Positions 23,643 through 34,385 of a stretch of 64,000 nt of DNA are shown here, in pieces; the stretch's first letter is position 1, and the number at the start of each line of letters is the position of its first letter. The notes under the pieces are model-generated. The model ran no database searches and was not told where the DNA came from. It saw nothing but the letters and a program-made list of their open reading frames with translations. A program made the position numbers and the translations under genes. This DNA is from Primulina eburnea (taxonomy: Eukaryota > Streptophyta > Magnoliopsida > Lamiales > Gesneriaceae): assembly GCF_022965805.1 (NCBI RefSeq), contig NC_133104.1:21526912-21590911 (forward strand). Direction: 5' to 3'.

Positions 23643-25449
23643 TGATTTCACAATCGAAATCTTTCAATAAATCTAGCCATCTTCGCTGTCTCATATTCAG
23701 CTCGGACTGTGAAAACAGATATTTCAAGCTTTTATGATCAGAATAGATTTCGAATTTCTCACCGTACTGATAATGTCGTCATATCTTCAATGCAAAGACA
23801 ATGGCTGCCAATTCAAGATCGTGAATTGGATAACGAGATTCATGGGGTTTCAGCTGTCTCGAGGCATAAGCAATCACATGCCCCCGCTGCATCAACACAC
23901 ATCCCAATCCGCGGTGAGATGCATCACAATAAACAACAAAGTCATTAGTACCTGAAGGAATCGTCAACACAGGCGCATTGATTAATCTTTTCTTTAATTC
24001 GAGAAAATTGGTCTCACATTCCTCAGACCATACAAATGGAGCATTTTTCTGAGTCAACTGTGTAATCGTTTTGGCAATACTCGAAAAATCTTTAATGAAT
24101 CGGCGATAATAACCTGCGAAACCCATAAAGCTGCGTATTTCTGGTACAGACGTCGGTCTCGGCCATGAAATCACTGCCTCAACCTTACTGGGATCAACTG
24201 ATATCCTCTCTCCAGATATAATACTACTTGTTTCCACCAGAACTCGCATTTCGACAATTTAGCATACAGTTTCTCCGTACTCAAAATTCTCAACACAGTC
24301 CTCAGATGATCAGCATGCTCAATCATATTCTTTGAATAAATCAAGATATCATCGATGAAGATAATAACGAAATCATCGAGATATTTCTGAAAGACTCGAT
24401 TCATTAATCCCATAAATACCGCAGGTGCATTCGTGAAACCAAATGACATGACAATAAATTCATAGTGTCCATACCTGGTTCTGAATGCTGTCTTTGAGAT
24501 ATCAGAATCCCTGACTCTCAGTTGATGGTATCCAGATCTCAGATCGATCTTGGAATACACTTAAGAACCCTGCAACTGGTCAAATAAATCATCAATACGA
24601 GGCAATGGATATTTATTCTTTACCGTTGCCTTATTCAGTTGCCGGTAGTCGATACAAAGTCTCATCGACCCATCCTTCTTCCTCACGAGCAGTACTGGAG
24701 CACCCCAAGGAGATACACTCGATCTGATATATCCCTTGGCCAATAAATCCTCCAGCTGTTCTTTCAACTCCTTCAACTCGATTGGTGACATTCAGTATGG
24801 AGCTCTCGAAATAGGAACTGTTCCTGGCATCAATTGAATACTGAAATCGATCTCTCGTATCGGAGGCAATCCAGGAATCTCATCTGGAAAGACATCAGCA
24901 AACTCACACACCACTGGCAAATCCGCCAATGATGGACTCGATTTCAGTAAATCAACTGAATAAACCAGAAATCCATCCGCTCCTTCCTGCAACAATCGAG
25001 TCATATTCATAGCAGATATCAAAGAAATTCTGGCACGAGAACCCTTACCATAAAATTTCCACTCCTCAGCCATCTCAGGTCTAAATCGAACAATTTTGTG
25101 GAAACAATCGACTGTAGCCCTGTACTTGGTCAACGTATCGATACCGATAATACAATCAAAATCAGATATTCCAAGCACAATACAGTCCAACTCAATCTCA
25201 TGCCCATCATACTGCAGTATACTAGATTTAACAGATTTCACTGATATCAAGCCTGTCCCTAACAGCGAAGAAACAGACACTACTACAGACAATGACTCAA
25301 TAGGTAACGCATTACTCAATGCAAACCTCTCTGAAATAAAAGTATGTGATGCACCAGTATCAATCAATACATATGCAGGATAACCAGAAATAAAACAGTT
25401 ACCTGCCACGACATCATCAGGTGCATCAAGTGCCTGCTCCTCAGTCAAA
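23643..25449 (-). pseudogene. B protease, reverse transcriptase and RNase H
   Basis: Continues B pol between insertions C and D. Protease [11 protein letters not shown] (about 25355), RT APYRMSP-equivalent near 24790, FIDDILIYS near 24345, and RNase [11 protein letters not shown] near 23910. Breaks: TGA at 24792-24794 (Arg in relatives), TAA at 24561-24563 (Ser in relatives), and a frameshift near 24200-24250 where FLGHIISG is lost. Most stops fit single transitions or transversions from the F sequence. Confidence 0.92.
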
Positions 25450-25454
25450 GCAAA
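25450..25454. repeat. Target duplication GCAAA flanking D (second copy 27553-27557)
   Basis: Identical 5-mers. Excision in thought restores B's LFALTEEQ block across the join. Confidence 0.96.
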
Positions 25455-25615
25455 TGTAATGCCCGAGAATTATAGAATTGTTAAGCCAAGATTATTAATC
25501 TTCATTAACGAGAGACTCGGAAGATATGAGAATGCATGACATGCAATGAGGGAAGAAAGATTTGAGAAACCAGGTGTGACATGATCAGGAAACTAGAATT
25601 TAGAAGTTTGCACGA

Positions 25616-25819
25616 CCGCACCCGCGGTGCATGTGCAGAAAATGAAGTACAAATCCCGTAGACAGACCGCACCCGCGGTATTAGATGGAGCGCACCCGCG
25701 CTGTGACACCGCACCCGCGGTCTTGTAGGCAGCGCACCCGCGGTCAAGCTTCGGGAAATCTGGATAAAGTCGACGAGACTGGACCGCACCCGTGGTGCAT
25801 GTATGACCGCACCCGCGGT
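25616..25819 (+). repeat. Phased CCGCACCCGCGGT array in D (7 words)
   Basis: Words start at 25616, 25667, 25690, 25709, 25732, 25784 and 25807, giving steps of 51, 23, 19, 23, 52 and 23. Some have G for the first C. The core ACCGCACCCGCGGT is a near palindrome. The spacing mirrors F's array. Confidence 0.93.
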
Positions 25820-25859
25820 GCGACGTGCCGCGCAAGAACTAAGCCACGTTTCAGACTTT

Positions 25860-25876
25860 GCATGCAGTATATATAT
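25860..25876 (+). promoter_or_regulatory. Putative D core promoter: GCATGC plus TATATATAT
   Basis: GCATGC at 25860-25865 and TATA at 25868-25876, 49 bp after the array. Same arrangement as A and B. Confidence 0.6.
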
Positions 25877-27557
25877 GAGGATTGCACGTGTTTCTCTCAG
25901 AAAATTCAGAAAGGAGGCGAAATCTTGGAAGAAAATCCTTACGCCTTTTCGATTTGCGATTGTGGAAGATCTGTCTATCAGAATTCAAATCCGACTTCAG
26001 TTTTGAGCTCCTCTCGACACGAGCTACACAAGGACGTAAGTTTCGTTACGTTTTGCGATGTTTTGAAATTAGGATGTTGTCAGAACTGAATATGATTCAG
26101 TTATGGTGTTTCTGCTGTAGTGATCATTGTATAATCGAAGACAGATTGAAGAATAGATTGGTTATACAATTGTTATGATTTTCAGAAGATATTGATTGAG
26201 ATTAAACACTAGATTTGTATTGTTCTTGATTGAAGAATAGAGAGATGATTATTCTTGTATGTCTGGATAGATTATTCAGTAGATATGTGAAGTCAGATCG
26301 AAGAAAGAATACCGTATGTCTGTGTTTTGTATTTCAGCATCTCTGAAGATGTATTTGTTAGATATTCATATGCTGGAAACAGATTGATCAGATTCAGATA
26401 TGATTTCGATTAGATTGTGGTATTATTGATATGACTCAGATTGTATCTTGTTCAGACATTGATCAGATTGTATACTGAATTGAGTATTGATCAGAACAGA
26501 TTGTGAATTGAGTTACACATTGATACAGTGTATTTATATTGTCATTTCAGATCGGATATGGACAGACTGGACTTCAAGACTTCGTCTTCCTCAGACGGGG
26601 ACGACAAAGGTATAATTCATGTGATATTCGGGAAGAAACAACTCAATCGAGATCATCCTTGAGTTGCCCAATAAATCACATACTATATTCTTGTTTATAT
26701 TTTATATGATTATGCTTGTTACAGATTGTGTATTCATCCATTAAGATAGGACAGTCAGGAGATCAGGCAGACTTCTAGATATTCGGCGATATCTCAGCTT
26801 AGGGGAAGATCACCGCCCCTTTGTAGACGTGGATACAGATCAGGCCGAAGTCTAGGAATAAGACGTACATCACCTCGATTGGTAGGGTAGGTGACAGCCA
26901 GTGACGTCTTATTCACACCGGGATCCCTAGAGTTATAGATTGAGTCAAGTCTAGACATGGTTTGATTAGAACTGCATGCCTACATGGATGTGGCTCCTAG
27001 ATCATGGGACCCATCGTTATTGCTTTCAGTTGTGCTAGCATGTTTTTATGATTTAGATTGCTTATAAGCATGTTTATCTGATTTGAGTTGCATGCTTAAT
27101 TTCATAGATTATGAAATATATTGTGTTCTTACATGACGGCATGTTTTATGAATTAGTTTATTTATATACATGCTTACCATGTTTTATACTGGGATTTATT
27201 CTCACCGGAGTTATCCGGCTGTTGTCTTGTTTTGTATGTGTGCATGACAATAGGTGGGGCTGGATCAGGGTCGAGATGACGATGAGAGAAGACGAGTTAG
27301 CGTGGTGATTCCGGACTTGTAGCAGACTTGGTTTATTACTTGAATTTAGTAATTGAACCTTAGACGTAAGTTGTACACTATTGTACTTTTCTACTGAACT
27401 GTAGTTTGTATACAGAGATGGATATTGTTTAGATTACATTACCTTCCGCAGTTACATTTTAAAAAGAAAAATTTTTAGACCCTGTTTTATCTTAATTGAT
27501 AATTAAATCCCAAAGATGATTAAGCAGAAAGATCAGCGTCCGGGTCCCCACAGCAAA

Positions 27558-28005
27558 TAGTCGGGCCTGCTGTCTAGGAGGCTGGCTCGCTGTCTGGCTC
27601 CCTCCTGGCCTCTGCTGTGACTGAGTAGACGGTGCTGGCTGAAAGGAATGAATGGCAGAAGATCGTCTTCCTATCTGAGCCAATGATCCAGATGACTCAG
27701 CGGCCTGGGATCCCTGGGCACCTCTCTGGGGACATACTCGGGCGAAGTGTCCTTGCTGCTTACAAATGCGGCAGTTGCCGAACACTCCTCGGCACTGCTC
27801 AGTGGAATGCTTCCCTCCACAAGTGCTACAGTAGGGTCCTGTATAACTCTGGCCCTGACTAGTCTGTCTAGAGCCACTCGAACTAGATGAGATACTTCCA
27901 GCTTTCTTGAATTTCTTCCCCTTAGCTTTCAGAAAGTCTTTCTTCCCACTACCACTGCCGCTCTCAAATCGGGGAGCTGGTGGAGGCAGCTGTGATCTCG
28001 GTGCT
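27558..28005 (-). pseudogene. B gag, nucleocapsid part
   Basis: The linker after the gag domain (SQLPPPAPRFESG), a Lys-rich stretch, a zinc knuckle region (GPYCSTCGGKHSTEQC-like near 27820) and [14 protein letters not shown] (near 27750), then the Gln/Pro-rich linker QQARLFA. The left join is with D and the right join with E. The frame reads across E to 55506. Confidence 0.9.
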
Positions 28006-28502
28006 TGAAGAACCTAAAGGGCGGGTGAATAGGTTCTTTTAGGCCCTTTAGCGTTTTTAAAACGAGTTTGCAAAAATTGCAAGCGGAAGACTTGAGGGAC
28101 AATCACAAATAAAAAATGAATGCGTAAAGTAAGTGCGTAAAATAAATGCGTAGTAAAGTAAATGCGTAAAGTAAAAAGGGATAGAGATGTTTATGGAAGT
28201 TCGACGAAGAATCGTCTACGTCTCCCCTTCTCGATGAGGATCGAGGTATCACTATATCGACTTGGCTTTAGGAGCTCCAAGCTAGCTTTTACAACCACGC
28301 CTCGATGCGTCTACTTGGCCTTGAGGGCTCCAAGGATAGCCACGAACTTTACAACCCACTCGAGAGTATTACTTTCACTCTTTTTTCTACAACTCTTTTG
28401 ATATTACAACTCTTTTAATCAACGCACACAAAAGATAGTAGAAAGCTTTGTAAGAGACAAGAGAGAGTGGAGTGGGATGATTGAGAATGCATCCTCAAAG
28501 GC

Positions 28503-28511
28503 CTATTTATA
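28503..28511 (-). promoter_or_regulatory. E LTR TATA box
   Basis: TATAAATAG on the minus strand, 20 bp downstream of the last array word. It would start genomic RNA near 28475. The identical 9-mer lies upstream of ORF3 and at 54844-54852. Confidence 0.75.
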
Positions 28512-28530
28512 CTAGTCTTGGACGCCAAGG

Positions 28531-29001
28531 TTCGGATCTTCTGTTTATGCTTCGGAACGTCCGATGTGATTGAAATCAATTTGCGTAATTCTGGGATGAC
28601 TTCGGATCGTCCGTTCTTGACTTCGTAGGGTCCGAACATATGCTTCGGAGGGACCGATCAAACTACGTTTCTTCCGAACAGTTCTTTCAGACAGTGTATG
28701 AACAGCTTCGGAAGGTCCGAACTCAAGTTCGTACCGTCCGAACATTCCCGCGTTTCCGGAGATTTGAAATCTTCAACACTTCGTAGCGTCCGATTATGTC
28801 CTTCGTAGCGTCCGAAATCTACTCAATCAACAGTCAGATCAATTTGTCTCCGGATTGAAGTGATTTGATTGCTTGTGTTCGGAACGTCCGATCACGTCTT
28901 CGGAACGTCCGAACTGGCTCCTCGCAGCTTCCGAACAGCTTCTACTTTGCTTCTGATCGGCACCTTTTCGGAACGTCCGAACCAACTTCGGATCTTCCGA
29001 A
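28531..29001 (-). repeat. Phased TTCGGA-N3-TCCGAA array in E 3' LTR
   Basis: Words near 28531, 28551, 28601, 28622, 28644, 28664, 28707, 28728, 28780, 28802, 28878, 28899, 28921, 28967 and 28987. Common steps are 20-22, with larger gaps of 43, 46, 50, 52 and 76. The best copies read TTCGGAACGTCCGAA. Several have one damaged half-site (TTCGTAGCGTCCGA). Confidence 0.92.
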
Positions 29002-29159
29002 CTTAACTTTGTTCTTAATTTCCTGCATGCCTCAATATAAAACATTAGTACATTTTTAAGCCAAGTTTTGGTATCATCAAAACAAAAACTTTGGGATATG
29101 TTACAGCATTAAAAACATTAATCTCATCCTCGAGATTTGTATGCGTATAAGGCGTAACA

Positions 29160-29174
29160 ATCTCCCCCTTTTTG
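29160..29174 (-). other. E polypurine tract
   Basis: The complement CAAAAAGGGGGAGAT abuts the LTR. Two near copies follow at 29241-29250 and 29367-29381. Confidence 0.85.
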
Positions 29175-29501
29175 ATGATCACAAAACTTGGTTAAAAATT
29201 GAGAAACAATAATCAACATAATCTAAATGTTATTAAATAACTCCCCCTTAATCAAATAACAAGTCTAAGAGGTTGAATTAAGGCGAATTTATTTAATAAC
29301 CATTTATTTAATAACCATTTAATAGCAATTTAATAACCATTTAATAGCAATTTTAACCAAATAAATTCTCCCCCTTTTTGCGATAATCAAAAAGACATAA
29401 GCATAAAGAGAGACAAATAAACAGGTAAAATATCCACTAATAAATAAGTCTTTTATACAATGATACATCAAGATAAAATAAACAAAAATAACAAAAACAA
29501 G
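29175..29501 (-). other. Non-coding stretch between ORF3 and PPT of E
   Basis: AT-rich with no ORF. It holds two extra C-tracts resembling the PPT complement (CTCCCCCTTA at 29241, TCTCCCCCTTTTTGCG near 29368) and short direct repeats of ATTTAATAACC around 29290-29345. Confidence 0.75.
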
Positions 29502-30773
29502 CTAAGAATCCGCATCCCGCGACTCTCTATGGCTCCTCATCTCAGCCTCGATGGAATCAAGACGCGAGGAAGTCTCAGTATGATGGCGCTCTAAGGTAGA
29601 CTCTAAAAGAGAAAAACGAGTGTCGAAACGAGTCTCCAATCGCTCGAGATACTCGAAAATCCGATCGTAGGGTCCAGAGGGAGCCGGCGGAGTGAAGCCA
29701 TGAGGAAGGTCATCCATGGTCATCAAAGGAGTGCTAATAGGGTCGGGAACACGCTGATGGGATGTAGAGGGAATATCAAACGAAGGGGTAGGAGTGGTAC
29801 CCGTAGTAGGGGGACCAGCGGGAAATCCTCTCGTCTGAACGTGAGGAGGAAGGAGACCGAAGGGAACATGAAAGTGTTCGGTCGGACGATAGGACGCAAA
29901 GATGCGATCCTTGTCGATGACCCAAGAGGATAAGACGGGATTCCAAGAGAGTCCCATCTTAACAACAGTATCATGGTCGATAGTCTCGCGGGGAGAAATA
30001 GACACGGATTCTTCATCTGTAAAGTCAATGCCCAGATGGGCTAGAATCCGGTTAATGAACCGGCCAAACGGAAAAGAGACGCGAGTAGAAGAAGCCGCGT
30101 ACTCCATGGCGTACATAAGAAAACGGGGAAGGTTAAAAGGACGCTGGGAGACTAAATAATAGAGAATGTACAGATCGAGATACTTGCAAGTGGAGAGGTC
30201 TCCACTGCGAGGAACAATGGAAGAAGTGATGAGCTTCAGAACAAGCTGAAGCTGAGGAGGAAGGTCCTTCGCATGAGGACGGTCATCGGCAGGAGTAGGC
30301 GGACGACCGAAGATGGTGGTCAAGGCAGTGACTCGATCAAAAGTAGGGTCATTCTCAGTCCAAGACTGAGAAAAGAACTCACTCGGTCCGTCTCGAGGAA
30401 GATCAAACCAAGTGGAGAGGTCGGCGGTAGAAAAAGAAATGAACCGACCCTGAACAATGGTAACAACACGAGTGTCATCACCACCAAGAACTAGGGAAAA
30501 GTTCGCATAGAACTGATGTATGAGAGAGGGGTAGATGAGATCGGGTACAGAAGGTAGAAAGAAGTTTCCCCAACGTTGAGACTCAATAAGAGTAATCAAC
30601 GTAAAGGAATTCGCACGGAGGTATTCGGTGTGAAGGGTACGACCAGGCAGAATGTTACGGGTTTCGAATTCAGGTGGGATAGGACGAGGGTTGGGTGGTT
30701 GGGTAAGATCATGGTGAAAGGCACCGTGACGAGGGCGAACATTTCGGCCAGCTGCGTTACGGCGCGGAGGCAT
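29502..30773 (-). CDS. E ORF3, uninterrupted 423-residue protein downstream of pol
   Basis: An intact frame from ATG 30773 to stop 29502, in the position of the env-like ORF of SIRE elements. There is no signal peptide. Hydrophobic stretches occur near residues 200-230, but no clear membrane anchor. The motif GRFISF...FDLPRDG at about 109-129 aligns with GQLLII...FQLPTDG of J ORF3, and YAN sits about 35 residues before it in both. The C-terminus (residues 365-420) is a charged coiled coil (RLETRFDTRFSLLE). It resembles proteins usually labelled only putative plant transposon protein (impression, no search made). It has its own upstream TATA and array. Being intact while pol is broken is notable. 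Function unknown. Confidence 0.85.
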   Translation of the reverse strand: MPPRRNAAGRNVRPRHGAFHHDLTQPPNPRPIPPEFETRNILPGRTLHTEYLRANSFTLITLIESQRWGNFFLPSVPDLIYPSLIHQFYANFSLVLGGDDTRVVTIVQGRFISFSTADLSTWFDLPRDGPSEFFSQSWTENDPTFDRVTALTTIFGRPPTPADDRPHAKDLPPQLQLVLKLITSSIVPRSGDLSTCKYLDLYILYYLVSQRPFNLPRFLMYAMEYAASSTRVSFPFGRFINRILAHLGIDFTDEESVSISPRETIDHDTVVKMGLSWNPVLSSWVIDKDRIFASYRPTEHFHVPFGLLPPHVQTRGFPAGPPTTGTTPTPSFDIPSTSHQRVPDPISTPLMTMDDLPHGFTPPAPSGPYDRIFEYLERLETRFDTRFSLLESTLERHHTETSSRLDSIEAEMRSHRESRDADS

Positions 30774-30847
30774 AGTGAGTAGTGAGTGTTTTGTGTGGGG
30801 AAAGAAAGAAGTAGTGAATGAGCAAATAAATCAGAGGATCCGAACGC

Positions 30848-31199
30848 CTATTTATAGGCCATGTTCGGACGGTCCGAACATGAGTTCGGAAGGTCCGGAA
30901 TTTGAACGGAACGGTTATCTGGCAGGAAGTTCGGACGATCCGATTCACAATCGGACATTCCGATCCAAGACCGGAGGCTACGATGAGTAAACGGAGGATC
31001 CGAAGTCCTACAGGCAGGCATTGGGAAGGCGCGAACATTTAATGACATCGGAAGGAGGTTCGGACGATCCGATGTGTGTTCGGATGGTCCGAAGAGTGAA
31101 TCGGAGGTTCTGGAACCTATGGTCAGGTTCGGACGATCTGAACACGTTCGGTGGATCCGAAGTGAAACGAAGCATCCGAAAATGAACGGTGATTCCGAA
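30848..31199 (-). promoter_or_regulatory. Putative internal promoter of E ORF3: TATA plus TTCGGA/TCCGAA array
   Basis: TATAAATAG (minus strand, 30848-30856) lies 75 bp upstream of the ORF3 start codon. Beginning 8 bp further upstream is an array of TTCGGA-N3-TCCGAA words near 30864, 30885, 30905, 30930, 30950, 30970, 30990, 31021, 31047, 31059, 31079, 31100, 31125, 31147, 31166 and 31185. Most steps are 19-22 bp. The 11-mer GCCTATTTATA on the plus strand is identical to that in the LTR. This suggests a separate transcript for ORF3. Confidence 0.75.
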
Positions 31200-31369
31200 G
31201 TAGCCAAGATGAGGAACACCTAAAATTTAAAATATTTAGCACATAAATGAATGTTGAGCCATAATTATGGATAAATACAATTAATTTGTATTATCCGACA
31301 TTATAATGCTCACATTAATAATACTCCCCCTCAATTTAACAAATATGTACGAGAGTATTCGACTAGTGT
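31200..31369 (-). other. Spacer between pol stop and internal array, with PPT-like tract
   Basis: AT-rich. It contains ACTCCCCCTC at about 31322-31331 (a purine tract on the coding strand) and the perfect palindrome CCATAATTATGG near 31259. The order purine tract, array, TATA copies the 3' end of the element. Confidence 0.65.
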
Positions 31370-33335
31370 TTACAACTCAATCATGCCAAGTTCACCACGC
31401 AAACGAGTAAAAGTAGATTCATCTAGTGGTTTTGTAAAAATATCAGCAATTTGATTCTTGGTGTCAACATAGTGAAGTTCAACATCATTTTGCTCAATGT
31501 GATCACGAATAAAATGATGTCGAATGTCAATATGTTTTGTACGAGAATGTTGAACTGGATTCTTTGTTAGACATATGGTGCTTGTATTATCACAAAAGAT
31601 TGGAATTTTTGAAAAAGTAACACCATAGTCGAGTAATTGATACTTCATCCAAAGAATTTGTGCACAACAACTACCGGCAGCCATATACTCGGCCTCGGTC
31701 GTTGAAAGTGCAACACAGTTTTGCTTTTTAGAAAACCAAGACACCAAGCAACTTCCCAAAAAAAAGCAAGTACCACTAGTGCTCTTTCTATCCACCTTAT
31801 ATCCTCCAAAGTCGGCATCACAATAAGCTTTTAAATCGAAAAATGAGTTCTTAGAATACCATAATCCGAGATTTGGAGTATTTGAAAGATATTTGAAAAT
31901 GCGTTTTAAGGCGAATAAGTGTGATTCCTTTGGACATGATTGAAATCGTGCACACAAGCAAACACTAAACATAATGTCAGGTCTACTAGCAGTCGCATAG
32001 AGTAGGGAGCCAATCATGCTACGAAATAACTTTTGGTCAACATGTTTACCTCCCTCATCTTTGTCGAGTCTGACTATCGTGCTCATAGGTGTGGATGAGG
32101 CTTTGGAAGACTCCATCCCAAACTTTTTGAGCATCTCCTTGATGTACTTCCCTTGGTTGACAAAGAAACCATCCTTGCATTGCTTGATTTGGAGACCAAG
32201 GAAGTAGTTGAGCTCGCCCATCATGCTCATCTCAAAGTGATCCTGCATAAGCTTAGAAAAATCTCTACACAAGTGTTCATTAGTAGCACCAAAAATAATA
32301 TCATCTACATATATTTGTACTATCAGCAAATCATTGTCTTTAGTCAAGGTAAACAAGGTAATAACAACTTTACCTCTACAAAAACCATTAGACAGCAAAA
32401 AGGTAGATAATTTCTCATACCAAGCTCTAGGAGCTTGTTTCAAACCATACAAAGCCTTATCAAGTTTATACACATAATCAGATAAGTGCACATCTTCAAA
32501 ACCAATAGGTTGCTCAACATACACTTCTTCTTTCAAATCACCATTAAGAAAAGCACTTTTAACATCCATTTGAAACAATTTAAAGTCTCTAGAGCAAGCA
32601 AAAGCAAGTAGCATGCGAATGGATTCTAGTCTAGCGACAGGGGCATAAGTCTCATCATAATCAATTCCCTCTTCTTGACTATATCCTTTAGCTACTAGCC
32701 TAGCTTTATTTCTAGTGATTGTACCATGCTCATCTAACTTGTTCCTAAATACCCATTTAGTTCCTATGACAGGTCTATCAGTGGGTCTAGGTACAAGATT
32801 CCAAACTTTATTCCTTCTAAATTCATTTAGTTCATCTTGCATAGCAATAATCCAAGAATCATCAAGTAAAGCTTCTTCTATGTTCTTAGGCTCTATGTGA
32901 GAAAGAAAAGCAAGATAATTGCACATATTAGAAGAGCGAGTAGATACTCCCTTCGATGGGCTACCAATGATGAGGTCCATGGGATGATCCTTGTGCGTAG
33001 TCCACTCCTTCGGAAGAGGTGCGTCCTCTTGATCTTTAGGAACATCATCTAGGCTTGTGGACTCCAACTTTTCGCCAAGGATATCTATATCATCATCATC
33101 AGAAACAACAGGTCTAGGCAAGCAAGGGTTAGTTTCATCAAATATGACATGAATAGATTCTTCAACTAGTAAAGTGCGTTTATTAAAGACTCTATATGCT
33201 TTGCTAGAAGTAGAGTAACCAAGAAAGATACCTTTGTCCGATTTAGCATCGAACTTACCCAGGTTGTCCTTACCATTGTTGTGGATGAAGCATTTTGATC
33301 CAAAAGCGCGGAAGTAAGAGTTCGTATGGAGAATT
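31370..33335 (-). pseudogene. E integrase end, reverse transcriptase and RNase H (Ty1/copia)
   Basis: The integrase C-terminal block ([23 protein letters not shown]) is followed by RT ([35 protein letters not shown], catalytic YVDDIIFG near 32305) and RNase H ([26 protein letters not shown]). The ending RGELGMIEL is typical of the SIRE type. Open to the natural stop at 31370. A frameshift near 33335 separates it from the integrase core. Confidence 0.93.
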
Positions 33336-34385
33336 TCTTGAGAATTGGCCTTATTGATTCGCGATTGATGATGTAACAAGCAGAACTCATTGCTTCAGCC
33401 CAAAAATATTTTGGTAGAGAATGCTCACATAGCATGGTCCTTGCAATCTCTACTAGGGTCCTATTCTTCCTCTCAACGACACCGTTTTGTTGAGGAGTTC
33501 TAGGACAAGAAAAGTTGTGACCAATGCCTTTGTTTTGACAAAAAATTGAAAAATTTTCATTTTGAAATTCCGTTCCGTGGTCACTACGGATTTGTTTGAT
33601 CAAAAGATTTTTCTCATTTTCAACGTTTTTGACAAAAAATTTGAAATGATCAAAGGCATCACTTTTATGGGCTAAAAACAATGTCCAAGTGAAACGTGAA
33701 AAATCATCCACAATGACAAAAGCATAGGATTTACCTCCTAGACTGGTTGTCCTCGAGGGACCACATAAATCTAGATGAAGTAACTCAAGGGGCATAGAAG
33801 TGGATACAAAATTTTTATTTTTGAAGGATTCCTTTGTGTGTTTACCAAGTTGACAAGCATCACAAAAAGAATCTAATTTTAAATTCAGCTTTGGCATTCC
33901 GGAAACTATGTCAAGTTTTAAAAGTTTTTCTATGGTGCTCATCCCAACATGACCAAGTCGTCTATGCCAAAGAATGTTGTCATCAACATTTAATGTTACA
34001 AGGCTTTTTATTTTTGAAAAAGATGAAATCTTTAAATCGACCTTGTAAACATTTTCACTTCTATAACCTTTGAAACTAATGGTTTTGTCAGTTGTGAGTG
34101 ATACAGTGCAATCGTGTGGTGTGAATTTGACTTCATAACCCCTATCGCACAATTGACTAATGCTTAGGAGGTTATGTTTAAGTCCTTTCACAAGAAGTAC
34201 ATCATCAATGATAGTAGAGTTAGATATACCTATTGAGCCGATGCCTTCTATGATCCCTTTGCTGTTGTCTCCAAAGGTCACCGATCCCTTTTCTTTTGGT
34301 CGAATGGATTGTAGCAGCTTCTTTTCTCCCGTCATGTGTCGAGAGCATCCACTGTCAAGATACCAAGTGCTCGATGACTTGTCTC
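33336..34385 (-). pseudogene. E protease, pre-integrase and integrase core
   Basis: Protease YLDSGCSRHMTG is at its start (about 34345-34375). The pre-integrase HHCC is LWHRRLGHVG with CDACQLGKH. The catalytic triad is LDLCGPS, IRSDHGTEF and GVVERKNRT. The frame joins gag only through a frameshift near 34385, where GGGGAGACAAG has two extra bases relative to the expected GGGGACAAG. A second shift near 33335 leads to the RT segment. Confidence 0.9.

Larger units (their letters stand above)
25455..27552 (+). mobile_element. Element D: solo LTR (2098 bp)
   Basis: Bounded by TGTAATGCCCGAG and CCCCACA with a 5 bp duplication and no internal region, so it is the product of LTR-LTR recombination. 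It carries a CCGCACCCGCGGT array (25616-25819) and a GCATGC-TATA promoter. It inserted in B gag in opposite orientation. Confidence 0.96.
28006..29159 (-). repeat. E 3' LTR (1154 bp)
   Basis: In coding sense TGTTACGCC at 29159 to GGTTCTTCA at 28006. It contains the TTCGGA-N3-TCCGAA array and a TATAAATAG box. Confidence 0.96.

Noticed and set aside
25455..27552. D as the 5' LTR of a full element
   Set aside because: No primer site follows. B gag resumes directly after the second GCAAA.
28162..28401. 79-codon frame, also at 54503-54742
   Set aside because: Lies in the E LTR and is duplicated with it.
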